Positions 1-7,298 are shown, counted from the stretch's first letter. The stretch is 12,541 bases of DNA from an uncultured Eubacteriales bacterium (GCA_902462015.1 CABPZV010000049.1:1-12541), one strand, 5' to 3'. Notes: generated by a model from the letters alone, not told the origin. Made by a program: numbers and translations.

Positions 1-1
1 A

Positions 2-295
2 TCAAATGCCACTATATATTATAAAACAAATAATAATAATATTTATAAAATCGAACTATCCGATGGTGCAGGAAAAGCTATAGCTTTAGGTGGAACTGAT
101 TTGAATCCACAAAATTGGACTATGTCAATTAATGAGATAGTCGATTCATTTGTTGAAAAGTACACAAATAATAAACTATTAGAAGTACCGCATCCATATT
201 TAAAAGTTACAATAGCCAATGATAAGGCGGTATGCTTATTGTTTTCTGAAGATAAAAAAGGATATATAGAAGAAGTAGTTTTTCCATTAACGTAA
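2..295 (+). CDS. C-terminal part of an unrecognised protein (5' end outside window)
   Basis: The reading frame is open from the first bases of the window to a TAA at 293-295, giving about 97 residues. An internal TTG at 101 could be read as a start, but the frame is open well upstream of it and has no ribosome binding site there, so this is most simply the 3' end of a longer gene. The visible chain is soluble, Asn/Lys/Tyr-rich and mixed in charge; it begins roughly SNATIYYKTNNNN and ends EEVVFPLT. There is no membrane segment or motif that I recognise. It lies in the A+T-rich left part of the window, immediately ahead of another small hypothetical gene. It could be a small immunity- or accessory-type protein, but that is a guess from context only. 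Confidence 0.6.
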   Translation, partial: SNATIYYKTNNNNIYKIELSDGAGKAIALGGTDLNPQNWTMSINEIVDSFVEKYTNNKLLEVPHPYLKVTIANDKAVCLLFSEDKKGYIEEVVFPLT

Positions 296-337
296 AATGA
301 ATAAGTAGTAATAGTTATTTAAACAAAATCATCGGGC

Positions 338-751
338 ATGTTGGGGATCTGTCCAATGATTTTCATATATATAAAAACAAATTTAAAACAATGTGATGAA
401 AAAAGCTATCTTGATGATTTTGACGAATTTGTCTCAAAGTTTTACGGACATCACTTGTGGAGTGATTATTACAATGATACATATGATAAAGATTTCTGTA
501 ATGATAAACAATTTAAGAAGTATTTGACAGATGAAGAATATAGCTATATAGAATGTTTTAACGAGAAATATCATCCTGCCTTCTGGGGATCTTATCATTT
601 TGGCTTTTACACTAAAACTGGACAGGTGTGGTTTTACAAACAAGAGTTTCTTTCGGATGATTATATATTGATGAAAACTAAAAGGGCTAAAGAATATGAT
701 GATACAATAGAGTATTTGGATTCCGGTTGGATTTGCTATATTTATAATTAA
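338..751 (+). CDS. Acidic hypothetical protein, 137 residues
   Basis: This is an open frame of 137 codons ending at 749-751, with no recognisable family. The frame opens only at 323, just after a TAA, so the gene cannot be much longer. ATG 338 has no clear ribosome binding site. ATG 356 (start MIFIYIK) has a GGGGAT nine or so bases upstream and may be the true start, giving 131 residues. The product is rich in Asp, Glu, Tyr, Phe and Trp, with no membrane segment, and looks like a small globular cytoplasmic protein. Acidic, aromatic-rich small proteins beside membrane proteins of unknown function are common among polymorphic-toxin immunity genes; that comparison is inference from composition and context. 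The next gene begins 27 bases downstream, so the two may be co-transcribed. Confidence 0.6.
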   Translation: MLGICPMIFIYIKTNLKQCDEKSYLDDFDEFVSKFYGHHLWSDYYNDTYDKDFCNDKQFKKYLTDEEYSYIECFNEKYHPAFWGSYHFGFYTKTGQVWFYKQEFLSDDYILMKTKRAKEYDDTIEYLDSGWICYIYN

Positions 752-778
752 GTTGTTGGTTTGGCTAAGGTGAAATTT

Positions 779-1567
779 ATGAAAATTCAAAATATTAGTA
801 ACTATGTATATTCTAACTGCGAAACATATCCGTCACTTGGAATACTGAAATCTGTTTTTTTTCTTTTTAGTTTTCTTGGAATTTTTACGATAATACCGAG
901 TATAGTTGCCAAAAAATTTGTAGCGTTCGGTTTTTTAGCATCGATAATAATAATCTATGTAATATCACTATTGATTTTTCAAAGAAGATGTAAAGTTCCG
1001 TATTTTATTTTGTGTCCAGCATCCAAAGCAGTATTAGGGACATTTATTTCCCTATATTTTTTGTTTTTTACTTTGTGGATATTAGAAATTCAAGAAAAAG
1101 CCGCTCCTGCCTATGTATTATTGTTAGTATTTAGTTATATCATTATATTGGCATTGCTTTTTGCAATTACAATAACATGTGTTAAAAAGGGTGTGTACAG
1201 AAAAACAAATAAAAAAAGAAAAAAAGGGATTAATTATACTATTATAGCATCGTGTTCCAGTCTTGGATTTTTTAGTGCAAAAATATTATCCGATTCATTC
1301 AATAAAGATATTGCAATTATAATTAGTGTATTGATATTTTTCGGCGTTGCTATTTGCGGTGCTTCAGGAACAACTGATTTCTTAAAATGCTACTTCATAT
1401 TAAAATATCCGGTAGTGAGTGAACAACAGTGGAAAAAAGGCGCCGAAAATCTTATAAATCACGAAAAGAAAATGACAGCAGAAAAAAAGTTTTTACTTAC
1501 AATCTTTTTGATTCTGCTATTTTTAATAATAATTGGATGTTTTGGGCATTTTATAGCAAAACACTGA
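779..1567 (+). CDS. Multi-pass membrane protein of unknown function (paralogue 1)
   Basis: The frame can be read from TTG 761, but ATG 779 is preferred because AAGGTG lies seven bases upstream of it; this gives 262 residues. The protein has about six hydrophobic segments: two near residues 25-65, two near 80-145, one or two near 170-200, and a C-terminal anchor near 238-258. A Lys/Arg-rich loop (KKGVYRKTNKKRKKG, around residues 141-155) should be cytoplasmic. The downstream gene at 1814 encodes a protein of the same length and hydrophobicity pattern with a matching KKGxYRKxKxxRK loop, so the two are diverged paralogues. I recognise no transporter or enzyme motif. A role as a membrane-located immunity or self-protection protein is possible from the context but not demonstrated. 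Confidence 0.75.
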   Translation: MKIQNISNYVYSNCETYPSLGILKSVFFLFSFLGIFTIIPSIVAKKFVAFGFLASIIIIYVISLLIFQRRCKVPYFILCPASKAVLGTFISLYFLFFTLWILEIQEKAAPAYVLLLVFSYIIILALLFAITITCVKKGVYRKTNKKRKKGINYTIIASCSSLGFFSAKILSDSFNKDIAIIISVLIFFGVAICGASGTTDFLKCYFILKYPVVSEQQWKKGAENLINHEKKMTAEKKFLLTIFLILLFLIIIGCFGHFIAKH

Positions 1568-1625
1568 AATTTATTTTAACTTGGATTTCGCTTTATGAAT
1601 ATTTGCAATTCTACTATATTTACAT

Positions 1626-1661
1626 AACCAACGTACAGACCGAGAGACTTGCCGGTTGGTT
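1626..1661 (+). terminator. Weak possible terminator after the first membrane protein gene
   Basis: Arms AACCAAC (1626-1632) and GTTGGTT (1655-1661) are perfectly complementary and are followed by a short T run. The loop is long (22 bases) and the T run short, so this is only a tentative intrinsic terminator. It could equally be incidental. Confidence 0.25.
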
Positions 1662-1771
1662 TTAGGAAGAAATCTATTGTTGAATATGGAAAAGAAGGAA
1701 CTGCATGGATTGGTGATAGGGTTGTTGAAATTGGAGGATGGATTGGTGATCAGTGGAATGGACTTTGGTAA
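1628..1771 (+). pseudogene. Start-less coding remnant (Gly/Trp-rich C-terminus)
   Basis: Between the two paralogous membrane genes, frame 2 is open for 47 codons from just after a TAA (1625-1627) to the TAA at 1769-1771. It encodes a protein-like tail ending EIGGWIGDQWNGLW, with a preceding GKEGTAWIGDRVV. There is no ATG in the frame and no ribosome binding site, so it is unlikely to be translated on its own. The regular spacing of Gly, Trp, Ile and Asp looks coding rather than random. It is best read as the surviving 3' end of a deleted gene, conceivably the C-terminal region of a larger secreted or toxin-like protein whose partner genes flank it. That identification is inference. Confidence 0.35.
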
Positions 1772-1813
1772 CGCTTTTATATTGTTCCTAAAATGTAAAG
1801 GAGTACATTATTG

Positions 1814-2623
1814 ATGGATTTGGATAATATAAAATGTTATGTAAAAAAATATTCTGAGGCATATATGCCTTTGTCCAGTATTAAAGCAATGGCCGGTGTG
1901 TATATCTTTATAGGAATTATCTCATTGGTGGCTGGAATAGTTACTCGTAAATATATTGTTTTATCTATAACAGTGACGTTAACCATACTTTACGTAATGG
2001 GTGTAAATATATTAGAGCGAAAAATAACATCTGTTTCCTATTATCAAAGGTTCTTGTTTTCTGGCATTTCTTCTTTGTTTATGTCCATGTTTTTTCTATT
2101 GATTCCATATTTGTTGATAGAAACAGGAGCGGTGCTAAATAAAACAAAACAAATATTATATTCTACTATTTTAGGCCTGGCATGGATATTAGCTGTATTT
2201 CTGATTTTCGGTTTTAAAATCTATAATATAAAAAAAGGAAACTACAGAAAGATAAAAAATGTGAGAAAAAATAGAGCGGGATTGGCTACTGCGTCATCAA
2301 TGGGAGCAATTGCTGGAATTTCGTTTATGAAAATAGTCTCAAAATGGATGACGCAAGAGATAGCCCTACATGTTGTTATTATACTATCTTTTTTTGTATC
2401 AGTATTAGCTGCCCTTGGTATTCCACATCTATTAATAAGTTATTTCGTTAAAAAGTATTCGATACCTGGAGAATCAATCACTGTTAAGCGGCGTAATAGA
2501 GCAAAACCAATAAGACATCCTGTATTAAGAAAAACAATAAAAATTATGGCAATTGCAATATTGGTTATACTTATTATTGTAATAATACTCGGCGTCCTTA
2601 TAGACAAAGGAATTTTAAAATAA
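1814..2623 (+). CDS. Multi-pass membrane protein of unknown function (paralogue 2)
   Basis: ATG 1814 or the adjacent TTG 1811 can start this gene; AAGGAG at 1798-1803 serves either, and I chose the ATG (269 residues). Like the gene at 779, it encodes a protein with about six hydrophobic segments, a central basic loop (KKGNYRKIKNVRKNR, around residue 140-155), a fifth hydrophobic region near 180-210, a basic stretch (VKRRNRAKP) and a very hydrophobic C-terminal anchor (roughly residues 240-262) before a short polar tail. The matching order of segments, the KKGxYRK loop and near-identical length mark the two as paralogues, though sequence identity looks low. No catalytic motif is visible. The gene is followed by a strong hairpin, so it is likely the last gene of the A+T-rich cluster. 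Confidence 0.78.
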   Translation: MDLDNIKCYVKKYSEAYMPLSSIKAMAGVYIFIGIISLVAGIVTRKYIVLSITVTLTILYVMGVNILERKITSVSYYQRFLFSGISSLFMSMFFLLIPYLLIETGAVLNKTKQILYSTILGLAWILAVFLIFGFKIYNIKKGNYRKIKNVRKNRAGLATASSMGAIAGISFMKIVSKWMTQEIALHVVIILSFFVSVLAALGIPHLLISYFVKKYSIPGESITVKRRNRAKPIRHPVLRKTIKIMAIAILVILIIVIILGVLIDKGILK

Positions 2624-2665
2624 TCATATTAAATACTTGTTTTAACTTATATTATGGCGTTCTAA

Positions 2666-2698
2666 ATAGGAACACCCGGTAAAAACGGGGGTTCCTAT
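2666..2698. terminator. Strong hairpin, probable bidirectional terminator
   Basis: Left arm 2666-2678 (ATAGGAACACCCG) pairs with right arm 2686-2698 around a 7-base loop (GTAAAAA), with 12 of 13 pairs matched and one A/G mismatch at 2674/2690. It sits 42 bases after the membrane protein gene on the + strand, and immediately beyond the 3' end of the minus-strand fragment at 2703. The T tract on the + side is poor (TTATACTATC), so termination strength is uncertain, but the position between convergent frames fits a shared terminator. Confidence 0.55.
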
Positions 2699-2702
2699 TA
2701 TA

Positions 2703-2888
2703 CTATCTTCGAAGTTGACTTGCACATCTTGTAATATACTCCGGATTAATATCTCCAATTTTCTGAATTTCACTGTTTGAAAAAATCCCCATTTCTGTCA
2801 ATGCCTCGTCATATTCTTGGTCTGCAATATCATCAGCAATAGTCACATATGGAACCCCATTTTTTAGGTACGCGGAATACCCCTCACG
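2703..2888 (-). pseudogene. Truncated minus-strand gene fragment, 62 codons, unknown family
   Basis: Read on the minus strand, the frame is open from just after an in-frame TAA (2889-2891) to a TAG at 2703-2705. The chain runs REGYSAYLKNGVPYVTIADD at its beginning and ends PEYITRCASQLRR. It looks like real protein, with balanced polar/hydrophobic content and no low-complexity stretch. It has no usable start codon at the beginning, so it appears to be the C-terminal piece of a gene whose 5' part has been lost. The break coincides with the place where base composition changes and the TetR promoter region begins, which suggests a recombination junction. I do not recognise the family. Confidence 0.4.
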
Positions 2889-2945
2889 TTATTTTTCACT
2901 TATTGAAATCTATTCGGTAAAAAAACATATTTTTTCAAAATCCTC

Positions 2946-2974
2946 TTGACAAAATGAAATGTTGAGAATATAAT
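2946..2974 (+). promoter_or_regulatory. Consensus sigma-A promoter of the TetR gene
   Basis: TTGACA at 2946-2951 and TATAAT at 2969-2974 are both perfect consensus hexamers with the ideal 17-base spacer. Transcription should start near 2980-2982, inside the first operator palindrome. A promoter this strong fits a gene meant to be held off by its own repressor. Confidence 0.85.
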
Positions 2975-3000
2975 ATAACAGTGTTATATAACAATGTTAT
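2975..3000. promoter_or_regulatory. Two abutting 13-bp palindromic operators, probable TetR sites
   Basis: Two direct copies of the odd palindrome ATAACA-N-TGTTAT lie end to end: 2975-2987 (centre G) and 2988-3000 (centre A). They begin right after the -10 box, cover the expected transcription start and touch the AAGGAG ribosome binding site at 3001. Their position would block both initiation and clearance. TetR-family repressors commonly bind such palindromes in their own promoters, so autoregulation by the protein encoded at 3015 is the natural inference. Two tandem sites 13 bp apart would suit binding of two dimers. Confidence 0.75.
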
Positions 3001-3014
3001 AAGGAGTCAGTAAA

Positions 3015-3632
3015 ATGGACAAGGCGGAACAGACAACATTTGAGAAAATTCATGCGGCGGCGAAGCAGGAATTTTTAATCAAAGGCTTTAAGTCCGCCTC
3101 GCTGCGGAATATCGTCAAGACGGCAGGTGTGACAACAGGCGCTTTTTACGGATACTTTTCCAGCAAAGAAGCTCTATTTGCTTCTATTGTAGAGCCTCAC
3201 GCTGCAGCGGTTATGGGCAGGTTCATGACGACACAGACAGAATTTGCCGAGCTGCCTAAGGAAGAGCAACCGGAGCATATGGGAAAAGAATCCGCCGAAT
3301 GTGTGGATTGGATGATTGACTATATGTACGAACATTATGAGGATTTTAAAATCTTGATTTGCTGCGCAGACGGAACTTCATATGAACATTTTATTGATTC
3401 GATGGTAGAGGTGGAGGTAGAATATACCTTTCGGTATATCGAAGTATTGAAAAGCCTCGGCAAAGATGTGCCGGAGATCGGCTGTGAGCTCTGCCATATG
3501 ATTGCAGACGGTATGTTTGAGGGCGTTTTTGAAGTGATTCGTCATGATATGCCGAAAGATCAGGCAAAAATTTTTATTGCGCAGCTTCGTGAGTTTTATA
3601 CCGCAGGCTGGATGAAAATTATGGGGCAGTAA
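3015..3632 (+). CDS. TetR/AcrR-family transcriptional regulator
   Basis: This gene encodes a 205-residue repressor of the usual TetR length. Residues about 10-56 form the N-terminal DNA-binding domain: a first helix (FEKIHAAAKQEFLIKG), then the helix-turn-helix with the typical SLRNIVKTAGVTTGAFYGYF and SKEALF pattern. The rest (about 65-205) is a helical ligand-binding/dimerisation domain with no sequence signature for its ligand. The start is fixed by AAGGAG at 3001-3006, eight bases before the ATG. The gene sits under a consensus promoter overlapped by paired palindromes and directly ahead of two ABC transporter genes, the classic arrangement for a local repressor induced by the transporter substrate. 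No terminator separates it from the transporters, so read-through is likely. Family assignment is firm; the inducer is unknown. Confidence 0.93.
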   Translation: MDKAEQTTFEKIHAAAKQEFLIKGFKSASLRNIVKTAGVTTGAFYGYFSSKEALFASIVEPHAAAVMGRFMTTQTEFAELPKEEQPEHMGKESAECVDWMIDYMYEHYEDFKILICCADGTSYEHFIDSMVEVEVEYTFRYIEVLKSLGKDVPEIGCELCHMIADGMFEGVFEVIRHDMPKDQAKIFIAQLREFYTAGWMKIMGQ

Positions 3633-3655
3633 AGTCCTTTAATTTTTTATGCAAT

Positions 3656-3673
3656 GGTTAGCATGTGCTAACC
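3656..3673. promoter_or_regulatory. Inverted repeat GGTTAGC-N4-GCTAACC ahead of the ABC pair
   Basis: This perfect 7-bp inverted repeat with a 4-base centre (ATGT) lies between the TetR gene and the first ABC gene. No T run follows, so it is not an intrinsic terminator. The same element occurs at 7419-7434 and, with one mismatch, at 7373-7388 upstream of the next operon, which argues for a protein binding site. The half-site GGTTAG/CTAACC resembles that of DtxR/IdeR-type iron boxes, but there the arms are closer together. No convincing -35/-10 pair was found between 3633 and 3744. Confidence 0.55.
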
Positions 3674-3744
3674 CGAATACGGATATTAGAAGCTGCTGAA
3701 GCGGTTTTCTGTATCATAAAAATATATTATAAGGAGGACTGAAA

Positions 3745-5520
3745 GTGAAAAAGAATAAAAATCTTTCAGAGCTTATGAGTTATGCAGGTAAGCATCGGTA
3801 TCTTACCTATTTATCGCTCATTTTATCTGTCATCAGTGCAGTATTTGCTTTGCTACCGTTTGTCTTTATTTTCTTTATAGTTAAAGAAATTATAGAGGTT
3901 TCTCCGAACTATTCGGATGCGGTAAGCGTCGTCCGCAACGGCTGGATGGCTGTGTTGTTTGCCCTGATTTCTATTTTCATTTATGTAAGTGCGCTGATGT
4001 GTTCCCATAAGTCCGCATTTCGTATCGCTGGAAATCTGCGTAAAACGCTAATGTCACATATCTCAAAGCTGCCGCTGGGATTTATCGGAGAAATGGGCAG
4101 CGGTAAAATTCGGCGTATTGTAAACGAAAGCAGCGCTGCAACCGAAACCTATCTTGCTCATCAGCTCCCGGATATGGCAGGAGCAATCGCCACGCCGCTT
4201 GGTATGATCATCATGCTGTTTTTGTTTGACTGGCGCTTTGGACTGATATGTCTTGTTCCGGTTATTCTCGGCTTTGCGGCTATGTTTAAAATGGCGGGGC
4301 CGAAAATGGCGGAGGATATGAAAAACTATCAGAACGCCCTTGCCGATATGAACAACGAAGCGGTCGAATATGTGCGCGGTGTTCCTGTAGTCAAAACCTT
4401 CGGTCAGACAGTATATACCTTCAAACGCTTTAAAGGTTCAATAGACAGCTATTATAAATTCTGCATTGCCTACTGCAAAAAATGCCGTATGCCGATGCTT
4501 CTCTATACCGTTTTCATAAACAGCTCCTTTGCCTTTTTAATCACTGTAGCGCTGATTCTGGCAGGCGGCGAAGCGGTAATGCAATCGATTATGCTCAGTC
4601 TTGTTTTCTATGTGATTTTTACACCTGTGATCTCTACTTCTATGACGAAGGTTCTGTTTATGAGCGAGAATGGAATGATCGTAGCCGACGCTCTTACTCG
4701 TATTCATTCGATTCTTGATCTGAAATCCCTGCCAGATGCACATAAGCCAGAATTGCCGAAAGATAACTCGGTGGAATTCACCAATGTTACTTTCCGATAC
4801 AGTGGTGCGAAAACCGATGCGATCCGTGATATTTCATTTGATGTTAAGCCTGGAGAAACCGTCGCACTGGTGGGACCTTCCGGCGGAGGAAAAACAACAG
4901 TTGCAGGACTTATTTCCCGCTTTTGGGATGTAAATGACGGTGTGATTAAAATCGGAGGCGTCAATGTAAAGCATATCAAAAAATCTGAGCTGATGGAAAC
5001 CGTATCCTATGTTTTTCAAGACAGCAGATTGCTAAAAACCTCGATTTTAGATAATGTGAGAATGGCAAAACCGGATGCTTCCCGTAAAGAGGTGGAAAAT
5101 GCACTGCACAAAGCGCAGTGTGATGACATTATCGCAAAACTTCCCAACGGTATCGATACAGTGATCGGAACGAAAGGCGTTTATCTGTCAGGAGGTGAAC
5201 AGCAGCGCATTGCGATTGCGCGTGTTATGCTTAAGAATGCTCCCATTATTATTCTGGACGAAGCGACCGCCTTTGCCGATCCCGAAAACGAATTTCTTGT
5301 ACAGCGCGCCTTTGAGGAGCTGGCAAGGGATAAGACCGTGATTATGATTGCACATCGTTTGACTACAGTCAGAAACGCAGACAGAATTTTTGCTTTAAAG
5401 AACGGAAGAATTGAAGAATCCGGTACGCACAGTAGGCTTGTGGACAGCGGCGGACTGTATTCAAAGATGTGGCAGGATTATCAAACTTCGGTCAGCTGGA
5501 AGGTTGGAGGTGCACGATGA
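3745..5520 (+). CDS. Half-size ABC transporter, permease-ATPase fusion (IrtA/YbtP-like)
   Basis: The product is a 591-residue type I (exporter-fold) ABC half-transporter. Residues about 15-320 are the six-helix transmembrane domain; about 345-585 are the nucleotide-binding domain. Visible motifs: Walker A GPSGGGKTT (377-385), Q-loop in YVFQDSRLL, signature LSGGEQQR (481-488), Walker B IIILDE with D505 and catalytic E506, and H-loop H537. The D-loop region reads ATAFADPENE rather than the usual SALD form. I associate this variant with the siderophore-type IrtAB/YbtPQ group, whose members have exporter architecture but act in uptake. The GTG start is supported by AAGGAGG at 3731-3737. The stop codon overlaps the start of the next gene (ATGA), so the two almost certainly form a heterodimer. 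Substrate is not deducible; metal-chelate traffic is an inference. Confidence 0.92.
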   Translation: MKKNKNLSELMSYAGKHRYLTYLSLILSVISAVFALLPFVFIFFIVKEIIEVSPNYSDAVSVVRNGWMAVLFALISIFIYVSALMCSHKSAFRIAGNLRKTLMSHISKLPLGFIGEMGSGKIRRIVNESSAATETYLAHQLPDMAGAIATPLGMIIMLFLFDWRFGLICLVPVILGFAAMFKMAGPKMAEDMKNYQNALADMNNEAVEYVRGVPVVKTFGQTVYTFKRFKGSIDSYYKFCIAYCKKCRMPMLLYTVFINSSFAFLITVALILAGGEAVMQSIMLSLVFYVIFTPVISTSMTKVLFMSENGMIVADALTRIHSILDLKSLPDAHKPELPKDNSVEFTNVTFRYSGAKTDAIRDISFDVKPGETVALVGPSGGGKTTVAGLISRFWDVNDGVIKIGGVNVKHIKKSELMETVSYVFQDSRLLKTSILDNVRMAKPDASRKEVENALHKAQCDDIIAKLPNGIDTVIGTKGVYLSGGEQQRIAIARVMLKNAPIIILDEATAFADPENEFLVQRAFEELARDKTVIMIAHRLTTVRNADRIFALKNGRIEESGTHSRLVDSGGLYSKMWQDYQTSVSWKVGGAR

Positions 5521-7250
5521 TAAACAGAATAATGAAAAGATTTGCGCTCTCACGTGAAGGTGCGAAGGGACTTATACGTGCTATTGCTGCGTGTACGGTC
5601 GGCGATATAGTACTGATGTTTCCGGTTGGACTTTTATACTTTTTAGTGAGTGATTTTCTTGACGGAGCCGTGCCGAAAAATCACTATGCGTTATACGGCG
5701 TCGGAATTGCCGCGGCTCTTCTTCTGATTTTCCTTTCGGAGCTTTGGAAGTATAATGCCACTTATTTCTCTACATATCGGGAATCCGGCAGATGCAGAAT
5801 TCGGCTTGCTGAAAAGCTCCGTCGTCTGCCGCTTTCGTTCTTCGGGAAAAAGGATTTGGCGGATCTTACAAATACTATGCTGGGAGATGTGGCGACAACC
5901 GAACAGATGTTCTCCCATTATGTTCCTCAGTTTTACGCGTCCATAATTTCCACCTGCCTGATTGCGGTCAGTCTGTTCTTTTACGATTGGCGCCTTGCTC
6001 TTGCGGCTCTTTGGGTTTTGCCTGTAGCGCTTTTGATCGTCGGTTTATCCAAAAGGGCACAGAATTATTTCAGCCGCAGGCAGAATGCGGCACAAATCGC
6101 CGTGCAGGACGGCGTCCAGGAATGCCTTGAGACTGTGCGGGATCTGAAATGCAACAATGCGGAAGAAGAATATCTGCACGGATTATATAAAAAGATCGAT
6201 ATCTTGGAAAGCCGGCATATGAAAAGTGAACTTGGCACTGCCATGTTTGTGGTTCCGGCGCAGATGATTCTGAAGCTTGGTATTGCGACGGTAGCTCTTG
6301 TGGGCAGTATGCTCCTGATTAACGGGACACTTACACTTATTACTTTCTTTATGTTTATGCTTGTCGTTTCAAGAATTTATGAGCCGATGTCCTTCTCTCT
6401 ACAGAATTTAGCAGCGATGAATTCTCTGCAAATTAATATTGATCGTATGAATGAAATTGAAAACTGCAGGGAGCAGGACGGAAATGGAGAATTTAAACCG
6501 AATGGGTATGATATTGCGTTTGAAAACGTTGGATTTGCATATACCGGAGATGAAACGGTACTTCAAAATGTATCCTTTAAAGCTAAGCAGGGCGAGGTAA
6601 CGGCGCTCATCGGCCCGTCGGGCGGAGGCAAATCCACGGCAGCAAAGCTGGCTGCAAGATTTTGGGATGTGGACAAGGGTAGAATAACAATTGGTGGTGT
6701 AGATGTAAAAACCGTTGATCCTGAGCAGCTTCTGACTGCGTTCTCCATAGTTTTTCAGGATGTCACGCTCTTTAATAATACTGTAATGGAAAATATACGT
6801 ATCGGAAGAAAAGATGCAACAGACGAAGAAGTCGTAGAGGCGGGAAGACTGGCAAACTGCGATGAATTTGTGGAAAAACTGCCGGAGAAGTGGAACAGCA
6901 ATATCGGAGAAAACGGCAGCGCGCTTTCCGGCGGCGAACGGCAGCGTATTTCCATTGCACGCGCTTTTCTGAAGAATGCTCCCATTATTCTGCTTGATGA
7001 AGCGACTGCCTCTCTCGATGTAGAAAATGAGACAGCGATTCAGTCGGCGCTCTCCCGTCTGATCAAAGACAAAACCGTCCTTTTGATCGCCCACCGGATG
7101 CGAACTGTTTCCGGCGCGGATAAGATTGTTGTACTGTCCCAGGGAACGGTAGCGGAGCAGGGGCAGCCTGAAAAGCTCCTCGCCCAAAACGGTATTTACA
7201 CCCGTATGGTAAAATTACAGACAGAAAGTCAGGACTGGACTTTAGGATAA
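5517..7250 (+). CDS. Half-size ABC transporter, permease-ATPase fusion (IrtB/YbtQ-like partner)
   Basis: The start is ATG 5517, which overlaps the upstream stop (ATGA) and has GGAGG at 5506-5510; an in-frame GTG at 5469 lies inside the previous gene and lacks support. The 577-residue protein has a six-helix membrane domain (about 20-310) and an ATPase domain (about 335-570). Motifs: Walker A GPSGGGKST (366-374), Q-loop in IVFQDVTLF, signature LSGGERQR (470-477), Walker B IILLDE with D494 and E495, D-loop SLDVENE, H-loop H526. Both ATP sites of the predicted heterodimer therefore look complete, unlike exporters with one degenerate site. The D-loop is canonical here and divergent in the partner. 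An intrinsic terminator follows 14 bases after the stop, ending the transport operon. Confidence 0.92.
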   Translation: MINRIMKRFALSREGAKGLIRAIAACTVGDIVLMFPVGLLYFLVSDFLDGAVPKNHYALYGVGIAAALLLIFLSELWKYNATYFSTYRESGRCRIRLAEKLRRLPLSFFGKKDLADLTNTMLGDVATTEQMFSHYVPQFYASIISTCLIAVSLFFYDWRLALAALWVLPVALLIVGLSKRAQNYFSRRQNAAQIAVQDGVQECLETVRDLKCNNAEEEYLHGLYKKIDILESRHMKSELGTAMFVVPAQMILKLGIATVALVGSMLLINGTLTLITFFMFMLVVSRIYEPMSFSLQNLAAMNSLQINIDRMNEIENCREQDGNGEFKPNGYDIAFENVGFAYTGDETVLQNVSFKAKQGEVTALIGPSGGGKSTAAKLAARFWDVDKGRITIGGVDVKTVDPEQLLTAFSIVFQDVTLFNNTVMENIRIGRKDATDEEVVEAGRLANCDEFVEKLPEKWNSNIGENGSALSGGERQRISIARAFLKNAPIILLDEATASLDVENETAIQSALSRLIKDKTVLLIAHRMRTVSGADKIVVLSQGTVAEQGQPEKLLAQNGIYTRMVKLQTESQDWTLG

Positions 7251-7264
7251 AAGAAATATTCTGC

Positions 7265-7298
7265 ACAGAGTCGATCTCATATGACCGGCTCTGTTTTT
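7265..7298 (+). terminator. Intrinsic terminator of the TetR-ABC-ABC operon
   Basis: Left arm ACAGAGTCG (7265-7273) pairs with right arm CGGCTCTGT (7286-7294), with one T-G wobble, around a 12-base loop, and is followed by TTTTT. It lies just after the second ABC gene and before the next promoter, so it separates the two operons. Confidence 0.8.

Noticed and set aside
434..790. 118-codon minus-strand frame
   Set aside because: It is antisense to the hypothetical gene at 338 and the start of the membrane protein gene; the + strand frames give more protein-like sequences and have a ribosome binding site for at least one gene.
2951..3000. Possible use of the GTTAGC operator at the TetR promoter as well
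   Set aside because: The TetR promoter palindromes are ATAACA-N-TGTTAT with a 1-base centre, clearly different from GTTAGC-N4-GCTAAC, so the two motifs are probably read by different proteins.
5469..5516. Upstream GTG start for the second ABC transporter
   Set aside because: It is inside the first ABC gene with no ribosome binding site, whereas ATG 5517 has GGAGG six bases upstream and the normal ATGA coupling.
6408..7187. 259-codon minus-strand open frame
   Set aside because: It lies opposite the ATPase domain of the second ABC transporter, whose motifs are intact; composition is typical of an antisense shadow.
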